From Chytridium lagenaria (lineage: Eukaryota; Chytridiomycota; Chytridiomycetes; Chytridiales; Chytridiaceae), in assembly GCA_025449115.1 (NCBI GenBank), contig JAHLKC010000009.1:248001-312000 (forward strand): DNA of 64,000 nt, given 5' to 3'. The notes under the pieces were generated by a model. That model had not been told where the DNA came from, made no database searches, and saw only the letters and a list, made by a program, of their open reading frames with translations. Position numbers and translations under genes: made by a program. Each line of letters opens with the position of its first letter. Positions within the stretch are counted from its first letter, which is position 1. This document shows, one piece after another, positions 19,446-29,753 of the stretch.

Positions 19446-21152
19446 CTACATTAATGAAACAAACGACGCCAGAATCCATCCCTTCTGATCCCCGAAGTCC
19501 ACCGCATACCAATGATCTATTCTCTTCCTCAGATTCACAACGTCCCCTTTCCTCACCGCAATTTCCTGTCCAGAACTAGGGTGGAAGTCATATAGAATCA
19601 ATCCCTGTCCCTTCATTGACCCTCTACCATCATCGGGTACGTCTTCGATATCTCCCACGCACTCAGATGGTACCCAACCGGAATGATGTTGACCACTGTG
19701 ATGGGAGGTGCGTCACGTATCACATGGACCCACCCAGGCTCCCTTGCAAGAATGTGTATTTTCTCGCCGATAATGAGGTCGATTTCTTGGTCGTCTTGGG
19801 CCCGGTAGTCGTAGATGGCGTAAAGAGATTCGGAGGAGGGAGGTGGAGGGTAATTGCTGGAACGGGGATGTAGCCGTCGAAGTCCTTTCGAGGGAAGCGA
19901 CGGTTAAAGTAGAGGCCACGGAATGCTTCAGGCAGAATACTGGGATCTCATCGCCTTCCTTAATGTTGGCGAGGAGTTGGAGAGGCTTTTCGTCAAAGCT
20001 GAGGCAGCGTTCTTAAAAAATGAGACTAGTGCTCTCTTTTCGAATGAAGTAAAGCCTAAAACTTTACCTGATCGATGGTATTGCATGAAAAGTCCAAAGT
20101 TTTGCCAGTTCTCCATTATTTTATACTTCTTGAGAACAGCGGGCAGAATCTTTGAACAAGAGTCACTGACAGACACGCGGAAGCTTTTGTAGGATTCACC
20201 GGATGCGGTAAGTACTTTGTCAAGGTAGATCTTGATGGTTCCGACGTTTCCGTCAGCGGATCTCTTCAGAGGATTTATAAACTTTAGAAGACAAAGACAG
20301 ACGAAGACTTCAGATAATGAAAAAGTGCTTACCGACTGAGATCCACCAGGAGTTTTGGGTGATGTAAATTCTGCGACTTCAGGAGAGAAGGCAGTAGCGG
20401 ATTTGCTAGGTGACTTTACTGAGGACTTTGACGATTTCTGAGGAACCCTCGAGGTCTGAATTTGAGGCGAGGCATTTTTCCTTAACTCTGTCTTTTGCTG
20501 GAAATGCTGTAGCAAATATGGAAGTCAGCACCTTGAAAGCGATATAGGCTACATGAATAATGCATGTAGAAAGGGTCCGCACCTTATACTCCTTTACCAA
20601 TCCCCACACAGGCGATAACTCTGATCTCAGCTGCATAAGCTCCATATTAAGCCGCGTAATCTCCCTCATCATTCCCTCGATCTGATCCTCTCCTCCTCGA
20701 TGTCTCGAAGTATGCCGTTGTTGCCGCTAAACATATTTAAACAGCAGAGTCAGAACACACCATCAAACATCAATAAGCAACCATGCAACAGTTGACCAAG
20801 CTCTAACGATAAGATATGGTGTAAGTACTCACCAAAAAAAGTCTTCATTCAAAACGCCCGCCATCGTCGAGCAACACTTTCGACAGCGATCTTAGAAGCT
20901 GCAACCTCACGCCTACCGATGAAACACCGAGCTCCTTCAGCATCCCATGATCCGCATGGACAAGGATATCTCCACTTATATCGTTTTCTACCATCCAAAG
21001 TATCAGCAACGAAAGGATCTCCATTACAGCGGCCTTTGCACAAAGCTTTGAACGGGAGACCCACCGATGAAATTTGACTCGTATGCGCCCAAGCCAACAG
21101 ACTTTAACCATGATCCGACTTCATACGATGACCAAGATTCGACAGCGGCCAT
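19446..21152 (-). CDS. UBC2/STE50-type MAPK adaptor: SAM, RA and two SH3 domains
   Basis: STE50/UBC2 adaptors link small GTPases to a Ste11-type MAPKKK. The N-terminal SAM domain starts MAAVESWSSYEVGSWLKSVG and continues after an intron as ENDISGDILVHADHGMLKEL. A linker helix GMMREITRLNMELMQLRSEL follows, then a Ser/Pro/Lys linker (SPKTPGGSQSV). The RA domain reads GTIKIYLDKVLTASGESYKS, KILPAVLKKYKI, then after an intron ERCLSFDEKPLQLLANIKEG with DEIPVFCLKH. SH3-1 has SLYAIYDYRAQDDQEIDLII and HSGWVPSECV (one frame change between). SH3-2 is LILYDFHPSSGQEIAVRKGD with DQKGWILASFVSLM at the end. Ascomycete STE50 lacks the SH3 domains; the basidiomycete UBC2 type has them. An in-frame ATG at 21254 would lengthen the N-terminus. 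Confidence 0.85.
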
Positions 21153-21479
21153 GACGGGTAGTTTCTGACGTGTAGATTCGCTGCGAGAGTATGCCGCGGG
21201 CTGGGAGTGTCTTTTTTTTGTAATAGTTGACCTGCTTTGAAGGGAACGGTTCAAAAATTCACATCCTTTATATTTTTTCCTTTTTGGTCCAGTTCAACCC
21301 TTTGCGGTCGGGGCGGCTTTTGGCTGAAGGGGACAGGTAAACGACCATCGAGTTTATTGCAAAAGAAGGTTTATGGACCTTGTTCCCCTTCAAAACAACT
21401 GCACTGGTTATCCATGTTGCACGGACATTAAGGTCGTAAGGCGTTATGGGTAATGGTGTACGTCATAGTTTGGGCAAGT

Positions 21480-22563
21480 TTAGAAGTTTCGTGACAGAGG
21501 GATGAAGCTAGGCGGGATCCTGCTCGCACCAGGAGTATCCGTAGGAACTATGAACCTATCCCAGTTTTGCCTGCATAAATCAGTATTAATGTTTGCTGTA
21601 GAACAATTCCGCGATTAAGTTGAGTAGTGAAGATTCATACCGGATAGCGACCAACTCGTTCATCTTCGCCATCTTTTTCGATATTGTTTTTTGTAGCCCC
21701 ATATTAGTCTCCTTAGCTTCCTTCTTTGCCTTTCTCCTCTTCTTTTTCTTCTCCTTCTTCTTCTGCGTCTTGGACTTATGCATAGGGTCTTTAAAGGTTA
21801 GCTGCTACTGTGTAAATAACTGCACATACCTTTTTTTTTGGCGGATTTTGAATACGCGGTTCACCCTTCAATGTTCGAAGTCCATTAAGTATATGCTCAA
21901 GGTCACGAACGCGGTGTTTAAGCGCTTTTCGGAAGATTTCAATTCGGCAAGCTGTAAATCGAGAAGTCATGTAAATTGGAACGCTTTGAAATAAACGTTA
22001 CATACTAGTTTCTGCGTATTCGGATGAGTTTCGCGAACTTTAATAGTTGGCTTTGATGCGATGGCTTCAGGTGTAGGCTTGAGAGGTGCTGCTGAATGTA
22101 TGAGTTCGGTCGATTGCACGGGTTGGCTAGTGAGTGGTGCTGCTACTGCTAATGATGTATCTATAGCTTTGTGTTGGTGGATCTGTGATGATGCGTTCGA
22201 AGTTAATGCTGATGCTTGTGTTTCGGAAGGCGGATTGCATCTCTTCTCCTCCCTCTTCTTAAGTCGCCATTTCTGGAATATTCACCAAGTCAGTCATGTT
22301 GACAGTATCGCTAAGGATACCTTTTTTCGCCTCGCTCTCATAATCTTATACTGTGCTCTCTCGCAAAGGTCATCCAGTGGCAAAGCCTTGCAAGTTATTC
22401 AGAAAAGGAAACGCAGAACAATTACTCATACGTTGCATGTAGCAAGTAAACCCTCAAGCGATGCTAGAGTATCAGCATCTACGTTCTCTGGCTTTGTCCA
22501 TGCCTCATCATTATCCCATGTCAAGAGACTGGCCAACGTCTCAAAAGTCTTTTGGACTGCCAT
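21480..22563 (-). CDS. PDCD7/U11-59K-like minor-spliceosome protein
   Basis: Human PDCD7 is the 59K protein of the U11 snRNP, which recognises U12-type introns. The minus-strand start is MAVQKTFETLASLLTWDNDE. Subsequent exons give LPLDDLCERAQYKIMRARRK, WRLKKREEKR, then EIFRKALKHRVRDLEHILNG followed by LRTLKG, the analogue of the family's MLDILRGLEKL helix. A Lys-rich coiled coil (KKKEKKKKRRKAKKEAKE) leads to KKMAKMNELVAIR. After an intron comes QNWDRFIVPTDTPGASRIPP and a stop at 21480. That last block matches PDCD7's C-terminal IRHDWDQYLVPSDHP signature. The protein is shorter than the human one and lacks its Pro-rich N-terminus. Identification rests on the C-terminal signature and the order of helices. 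Confidence 0.7.
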
Positions 22564-22652
22564 GACATTGTCACTGAAGGCCAAAAAATAGTGTCAAAGA
22601 ACGGGTAAAGGGGCAGTGAGGCCTTTTTTTAAAAAACTCTTCTTTATTATTT

Positions 22653-23830
22653 CTACGCGGCAGCAGCCGTCTTTGGCCGCGTGGAGTCCATGACGAGATG
22701 GATTTTATCACTGAGGTATCCCCGTCGAGTCTCGTCAAAGTATCGCACTGTCAAAAGAAGTAAGGAACGATGAGTGACCTCATACAAGAAAATTGGCCCA
22801 CGCAAAAGGAGAGCTACACAGATACTCACTGGGTATGTTCTTGTTGGTAATAGGGGAAGGAAGAGGAGGGGAAATAAAACGTTCGGGTTTAAGGAGAGCG
22901 CGGATGGTTTTCTTGTCGTAATCAAAACAGGTGACCTTTCCGCCCTTTCCCTCCACCATTTTGATGGCAAGCTGTGACGCATGTGTCAACTCAAATTCAA
23001 GCGCATGGCGGAGAAAGTGACCACCCTGTGTCAGAGGAAATGGTGTTAAGAAACATAATGCTAACGCCGGAAAACGGCCTCTTCAGTCCTCAAAAACACC
23101 AAAAACCGGCCTCATCAATCCTCAAAAACGCACCTTCGCTAGCAGCACAACTCCATCCCTCACATTGCCGACACATCCTGAATCAACCAAACTTTTAATT
23201 GTAATAGGTTTACTCGCATCTAGTCTCCCAGAGTCCACCCAATGCTGAATCGTATCAAGGTGAATCCTAGCGAGCCTCAACTTGTCCCTAAACCGTATTC
23301 CATACACAATCAGCTTCCATCCAAACTTCCAAAATCCGAAAAGACTCCTTTACCTTGATCGGAACCCAAGCTTCGGATAGCTTTCAGCATACCAGTCTGA
23401 CCACCCTCATATCCTGGAGTCGGCCTATCTTTAGGCGCTCTTGCCTTCCAACCCTTCTGTCCACGTCCAGACGTCTTTCCCAATCCTGATCCAAGACCAC
23501 GACCCACCCTTCTTTTCTGTATTTCAAAAAAAAAAGTCAGCAAACCAACACATCACCTATCCGAACCTTCTGGCGTGCCCCCTGATTATCCTTGACGTTC
23601 CCGGCATGAAGGTATTCTCTGGGCTCATTCACAATCTTCCTCGTTGACGTGGACAGAGTTCGGCAAGACAATATCGCCGCCCAAGTGTTGTTCTGATTTG
23701 ATTGCTGCATATGCTGAATCGGAGTTGTGGTCATACGCAATGTTGATGATGCAGTTGGGGATGACCGCATGATGCCTGCGGCGACCCTTACGCACCGCTT
23801 GCTGAAGAAGCGGGCAGGTTGAGACAACAT
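22653..23830 (-). CDS. MRPL10: Mitochondrial ribosomal protein uL15m
   Basis: uL15m is a core protein of the mitochondrial large subunit. A basic presequence-like N-terminus ([20 protein letters not shown]) leads to [19 protein letters not shown]. After an intron come the Gly-rich L15 block [20 protein letters not shown], then KGWKAR and [13 protein letters not shown]. After a one-base frame change comes PKLGFRSR, then [29 protein letters not shown]-type segment [40 protein letters not shown] and a C-terminal extension with [20 protein letters not shown]. The [18 protein letters not shown] block is diagnostic. The symbol follows yeast naming (MRPL10 encodes uL15m). Confidence 0.93.
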
Positions 23831-23905
23831 GGTTCGAAAAAAAAATGAAAAACTTCTAAAATATATTGATTTCCTAATGGCATGGACACGGCAAGCCAGG
23901 TAGGT

Positions 23906-25021
23906 CTAGACACTGCTCTGCATGCGCTCTCGGACTTTGTCGAGAGAGGGTATAGCTGGGATGGCGCCTTTTCTCTCACAAGCCATTGCTGCCGCAACGC
24001 TGGCTATAGACAGACTTCGTTTAACATTTTCCAAGCTAAAGCCTCCCGACGATGAAAGCTCTTTCAAAAAGTACCCAACAAACGTGTCTCCTGGAAAAGG
24101 CATTAGAATAAAAAAACTAAATTATAGAGCGTCGTTTTGGATTATGAGGGGTAAGAAGGAAATAGGAAGTAAACCGCACCTGCTCCAGTAGTGTCAACAG
24201 GTGTTATTCCAAGCGCGGGCACCTTTACCATAAAAGACTCAACTCCATCCTTAATCCTAACTTTACAAATGACCCCATTCGAACCCTGCGTTATTACCAC
24301 AACCTTCACGAGCCCCAATTTCGCAAAAACTCCCTCCAAAACCACCTCCATATCCACCACCCCGACGTGTTCCGGCACTAAAACCCCATACAACCCCCCG
24401 GCTTCCACCTCATTCAGAATAAGCACATCCACCTTTTCCAGAGGATATAATTTATCCAGATTCGGCGGGCACGGTGCAGGATTGAACGCGACGGTCATTC
24501 CACGTTCATGAGCAGTGTGAATCGCTTGTCGAATAGCCGCTGGTGTGATTTCGTTTTGCAAAACGACCCAGACGTTGGATATGGGGTGGGTTGATGTAAT
24601 GTCATCCATGTATTCAGTGATATTGTCTGCGGTGATGGCCATATTGGCTCCAGGGTCAAGCACAATTGCATTCTCGGCGGAAGCTGATACTTGGATGATG
24701 GCTCTTCCAGAGTTCTACAAAATTAACAGAACATTCAGAGTGAGGTCTGCTTTACCACTTCATGGTTAACTTTAACTAGTCGTGTGTTGACGTTGCATGA
24801 GTTTAACACTTCAACTAAGAACTTCCCATCTGGTCCAACCATTCCAGCATGAAACACAACCCCACCAGCCCTCGCCACCGCAACACTCTGATTAGCACCT
24901 TTACCTCCGGAAACCTCGCTGAAGACGACGCCGATATAGTCTCACCAGGTCTCACAATGTCAGGCACATGGTAAACTTCATCAATGTTGAGTGACCCAAC
25001 AACCAAGAATACGTTTTCCAT
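23906..25021 (-). CDS. RBK1: Ribokinase (PfkB family)
   Basis: Ribokinase phosphorylates D-ribose to ribose-5-phosphate with ATP. The N-terminus MENVFLVVGSLNIDEVYHVP fits the family's opening (VVGS.N.D), followed by RPGETI and, after a frame change near 24925, GGKGANQSVAVARAGG, the substrate-binding GGKGANQA motif. Further blocks are MVGPDG, NEITPAAIRQAIHTAHERGM, FNPAPCPPNLDKLYPLEKVD and LILNEVEA. The catalytic PfkB signature DTTGAGDTFVGYFLKEL is split by an intron (about 24190-24093) and contains the catalytic Asp of GAGD. The stop follows RERMQSSV. The start lies only 10 nt after the telomerase stop codon on the same strand, so its promoter must lie in the TERT 3' coding region unless the two are co-transcribed. 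Confidence 0.93.
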
Positions 25022-25031
25022 TTTGATTTAT

Positions 25032-28000
25032 TCAGAGTTTTACTTTCCACAGATTAGTGATAAAGGAAGACGAATGGCGACGCATGTGACGCTCAATATG
25101 CTTAAACTTTGAGTTAATGAGTTTAGCTTTCAGGAATGCAGTAGTAGACGCAAGGCTTCCCTTTTTGCGTTCGAAAACGCGGGAGAACGCGATCAGTCCC
25201 AACCTTTTCAAAAGTGAGATAGAACAACCAAGCACCTTACCATTCCACCGTCAGATATGATAATGAGAATTTAGCTTGCATGCTTTGACCCGCCTTTGAC
25301 CTAATCTTGCTGCATATAAGCAAGTACCCATACGTGATGGCGTCCTCAATAGTCCCTAAAAAAAAGTTATGCCTTTCCATCAGTTTTCAAACCTGTGAGA
25401 AACGCGTCGGAAGGCATTTGAAAATGCGAAGTGAGATCTCTCAGGTGAAGATAAAACTTCATAGCGCATATTATGTAGTTCTCGTAAACGTTTTTAATAA
25501 CTACACGCTCGGTGTTGAGATCAGAGTCGACAAGAATGAGATGGCATTTTGGCTTAAAATATCTGTTTAAATTGTTAGTAAGCGAAAGTCATCTAAACAA
25601 AACTACTTACTGCATTATTTTTCTTTTAAAATCTCCCCACGGATGTTTGGAATATTTTACAGTAAGAGTATCATTTAATCTATGAACAATTAGCAACCTC
25701 GTGCGAAACCATCAACGAACATGTCCCAGCCAATCGCATGTAATCAGATTTCACGCTGAGGTATTTGGTGTTGATAAGCAAACCACACCACGGGAAGTCT
25801 GTGTTGAAGAAAAAGACGTGTTTACACCATGTGTCGAATGACAACGCATTTTAGGCAAACCTACCGTATCCAATGCAAACTTGTCCGCTACTTTGCGAGT
25901 CTCGTGGGAAGGTTCGAGAGCGTTTTGTCGATATTGATAACGCAGCCGTATTCAGGGAAACCTGTTAATTTTAACTGATTTTAACGAAAAGAAGGGGCGG
26001 TAATGACTGACCTTTCTTCATGGTAGATAGAAACTTCCTTGCTCGCTCTTCGCTTTTCGTGATATAAAGAAAATCATCAGTATGTCGAAGCAAAAGGTCG
26101 TCCATTATAATAAATTCTTTCATTTCTGTGTGTTCGAGGTATGCGTAGAATATGCTGACAAACGATGTTCAACAAAAAAAAAACTCAAACTCATTAGCTC
26201 ACTTGCAAAGTAATGTTGAAAGAATTGAACCCTGAGGGATCCCCGTTGTTTGCTTATAAAATCGCTTTCCGATCTATTTAATTTAAATTCAAAAGGCAAA
26301 TAAGTTGGAGCTACCTTCACAAGGTTGTTTACAACATGATCTTGAAGAATCTCGAGAATGGCCTCCTTGTCTTCAAACGCGTACACAACCTAATTCAATA
26401 ATGTCAATGAGCAGCAGTAACCTAAGTTTAAAAAACCTGATCCATCAGCACAGAATTTCTGAAGTACACAGCTGCCTGTCTCGCGAATGCCGCAAACTGG
26501 GGATAGTCCACTTAAGAACCATATAGGTTTTAACAAAAAGCATTTACAAAAAGGGTCACCTGTCGAACGAGCTTTCTTCAAAAAAGTTCTTCGAACTCTT
26601 CCGGTGTTTGGATAAGACACACAAAACTTATGAACAAGGTACTCGTCCTAATATAACAGTACCATAAGTTCATCTTTAAAAAGAGAAACCAAAACTAACC
26701 TCAAGTAGAACGTCTTTTAAAACTTTCAACAGTATATCCTGATTAATTTTATCAAAGCATTGAACAACGTCCACTTTGATGAAAAAGAAGCCTTTAGGAC
26801 TACGAGAGAGGGTTAAAGAAAGTATGATCGTCAAACGATGTTTTAAGCTCAAATAGCAAACCTTTTCCCAGCTCTTATTTTATAACTCTTAAGTTTGGTA
26901 TAAATATCGGACATTCCAAGTACAGAAGAACCTCGCAGGAACCCATCTTTTCTCTAGTGTCCAAGAATGAAGTTTGTTTTAGGAGATGAAATGGCAAGCT
27001 CTTACGTATTCGTATGTCAACACCTGGAAGGAGTTCTGCAACATCGAATTAATCGACATTGTAAAGTCTATTCCAGAGCTTTTGCTCTTTTGCAATTTTG
27101 GGGCGACAGTCGGACCTGTCTAATTAAGCATTGAAATACATGTTAACTTTCAGAAGAGAAACTAATAGATAAATTGGCTACTAATTACTTCTTTTGTGAT
27201 TCTTCTACGAAGGTTTGTGATGGGTCTCGCGCCTTTGTCTTTTGGTAAAAGTCGTAGAAAGGAGAATCCGAGCATGCGTTTTGAGATCAAGATACTAGCT
27301 TCAACCTTTTCAGGTTCATGTAGATGATAAGTGTAAATAGCAGTTTAGAAGGCCTGCGCAATGTTTACCTTTGTAAGTGGTGAGAAAACGGAAGTCCCAG
27401 CTTGGTGACAGTCGGGGCCGTGAGCACAACCCAATCATCGTGCCGAAAGTAAAAGATATGGTTCTTATGGGCTCCACTCTCCGTAACATAAAAATTGGTC
27501 TACGGAAGATTAATTCTCAACGTAGGGTAACTTTAAATACCCTCAATAGAGGTATAACGACACCATGAAACACCCAATGAAGAAATTCTAGGAATATCTC
27601 CTCCTTCTTTGCATTATCGCTGGGACCTTTATGTGAAGCATAGTGAGACGATGAAAGCCATTCAATTTTCGATAGCTTGCACTCGTCAAATCCAATTAAA
27701 TTACGACGAATACCTTGATGCATCGAATGACGCTCTGAAGCGAATAGGTTTCAAATCGACGTAGCCGAATTAAGTCACCAATGACTAAGATTATGTAAAG
27801 CAGGTTCGCAAGTGATATTACTGACCCTCAGTAACTTTCCCTGATTTTCCTCGCAACCCCAAAATTCTAACGGAATCACTTTCTTCAGAATAGCCGTCAC
27901 ATAGTTTGTAACCTGGAGAATTAAACAAAACTTAATTTTAGAAATAAACCAACCTCAGCATATGTCAAGGAGTAGTTAAGATAACTCGTTTTGTTTGTTA

Positions 28001-29584
28001 CGGTCTGAGATTCACCTGGCTGAAACTACAAAACACCATTAGGTAATCTCATTGCTATCAATAATAGATATACCTTTCGAGCACAGCACCTCGCAAAGGT
28101 TTCGCGATAATTACATCGGTTATGTCTGACTACAATCTTCCGCAGCAATTCCTTGACCTTGACTAACCGCCAATGCATCTTAATATTTCTCTATTTCGTA
28201 GTTCAGATTCAAAAGGCGTAATAAGGCCTACTTTAGTTCGTTTAAGGATGACCTTATCCTTTATTAAGGCTTTGTCCTTCTTTTGGGCGTAGTTACGTGG
28301 AAAGATGTCTTCCATAAGGTCAAGAAGATTCTGCTCTTTCTTCATCGAATTAAGGGTATCTGGAGAATATGAGACGAAGTTTGGCGTCTTGATAAGTTGG
28401 CTCACGTTTCTTTGGCAAACCGAAAATAATATTTCCAGAGACTCCATGCATCGGCCGGCCGTAGAAGATAGCGTTACGCGATATATCCATGTTCAAACTA
28501 TCAATAAAAGACCAAATGCGTATCATACCTTTAAAGTCTTTACAACCTGAGAAGTATGCTGAACTGCAGATTTATTGCTATCCACCTTCTTCTTTTTCCG
28601 CGGGATGGATAAGATCAATTCTTCCTGTTTTCTCTTCTTCTCACCCAGACTTTCGCGAAGCCAATTTGGAGGGATCTCTAACATGCCACCATTTAATGCT
28701 TCCGAAAAAGGTATACCTAATAATCATATCCTAAGACCATATTCGCTGTTGAAAGGCCTGGCTTACCTGCAACCTGGAAGAAGCAATTATTGGGAAGCAT
28801 GGCAAACAAGCAGCATCGAGATAGCAAAAACTTCATGGCGTTTAACCCAATTCTTTAACGTCACGGTTATTTTACCACAAAATTTGTTAAAGAGCCCACC
28901 TCGTTAAAGCCGTTCCCATGGCTCTGTTTTCACGTAGTTGACGATGGTATTTGGGTAATTATTCTCAACTGCATGGGTTCCAACAACATTGTTGCGGCTG
29001 TTACCGCTTGACTTGTTTGGGGGTACCGCGCGTTACAAGAAGCGCGCAAGATTCATAACGATACCTTTCTATATCCTAACGTAAGAATATTTGGAGTTTG
29101 CACTGAAGCATGAAGAAGCTCTTGAATAACGCGGTTTACAATCTGAAAAAAGCGTGTCAAGGGATATAGAGAGATTTTTTTGTGGATTATTGACCTCATC
29201 TTGAGAATAACAGTCCGTTGAAGTGAGCGCGGGACATTTGAGGTCCCCATTGAATGCAACAAATACTTCAGATAAAAGTTTCTTGTAACTTTCTGGATCG
29301 TCATTGACGAGGATGGGCAGGAGTGGTGGTTGGGAGTAGTCACCGAGTGCTTGTTTCTTGAAGCGACTTACAGCGCCTTGGAACATTAACCTTAACTCGC
29401 CCGCACCTGTATCTGACTGAGCTGCTAGTGGTGGTGGTATTGATGCTGGTACAGATGCTAAAGCTGCTTGTGATGCACATGCTGATGATGATGGTGATGA
29501 TGAAGAGGATGATGTGGAAGTAGTTGGAGTGATAAAGTCGATAAGAGGCACGACAGTTTCAAACGTCAAGAGCAGCTGTTCCAT
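25032..29584 (-). CDS. TERT: Telomerase reverse transcriptase catalytic subunit
   Basis: TERT copies the telomerase RNA template onto chromosome ends. The gene is split into many short exons. The N-terminus MEQLLLTFETVVPLIDFITP is followed by a Ser/Ala/Pro-rich insert. RNA-binding-domain blocks are LMEDIFPRNYAQKK (CP-like) and the T motif ILKKVIPLEFWGCEEN with KLRRFETYSLQSV. Reverse-transcriptase motifs follow in order: motif 1/2 LRLLPKDKGARPITNLRRR, motif A FFFIKVDVVQCFDKINQD, motif B KIGKRFYKQTTGIPQGSILS, motif C DDLLLRHTDDFLYIT, motif D GCVINIDKTLSN and motif E FPWCGLLINTKYLSVKSDYM. The C-terminal extension includes NVYENYIICAMKFYLHLRDL, IEDAITYGYLLICSK and WLGLIAFSRVFERKKG. The catalytic Asp of motif A and the DD of motif C are present. 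Thr precedes the DD pair, where most TERTs have Val. It is divergent with eEF1B-gamma. Confidence 0.95.
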
Positions 29585-29753
29585 TCTTTCAGTCCAGCAC
29601 TATCGGACTCTTTTGCACGCACAGTTTCCACAAGAGATTTGTCACAAGAATCAGAAATTTTCCGACCTTTTTTTTTTCTCTTTCTTGTGGTCAAAAAGCT
29701 CTCCGTTTTTCCAATCTTTTTTTCTCATTCATTTCACTACATCCACAACAGCA
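29585..29753. promoter_or_regulatory. Shared divergent promoter of TERT and eEF1B-gamma
   Basis: Only 169 nt separate the two start codons. The plus strand is pyrimidine-rich (T-runs at about 29668-29680 and 29717-29725) just upstream of the eEF1B-gamma ATG, typical of highly expressed fungal genes. No TATA box is evident. Confidence 0.6.

Noticed and set aside
22273..22320. Calling the 48-nt intron definitively U12-type
   Set aside because: Only the donor fits; the branch-site region has a CTGAC more typical of U2-type fungal introns, so it is reported as a question only.
25032..29584. The reverse transcriptase as a retrotransposon
   Set aside because: The T motif, CP motif, telomerase-type motif 1/2 to E spacing and C-terminal extension identify TERT; there are no LTRs, gag, endonuclease or integrase, and the gene has many introns.
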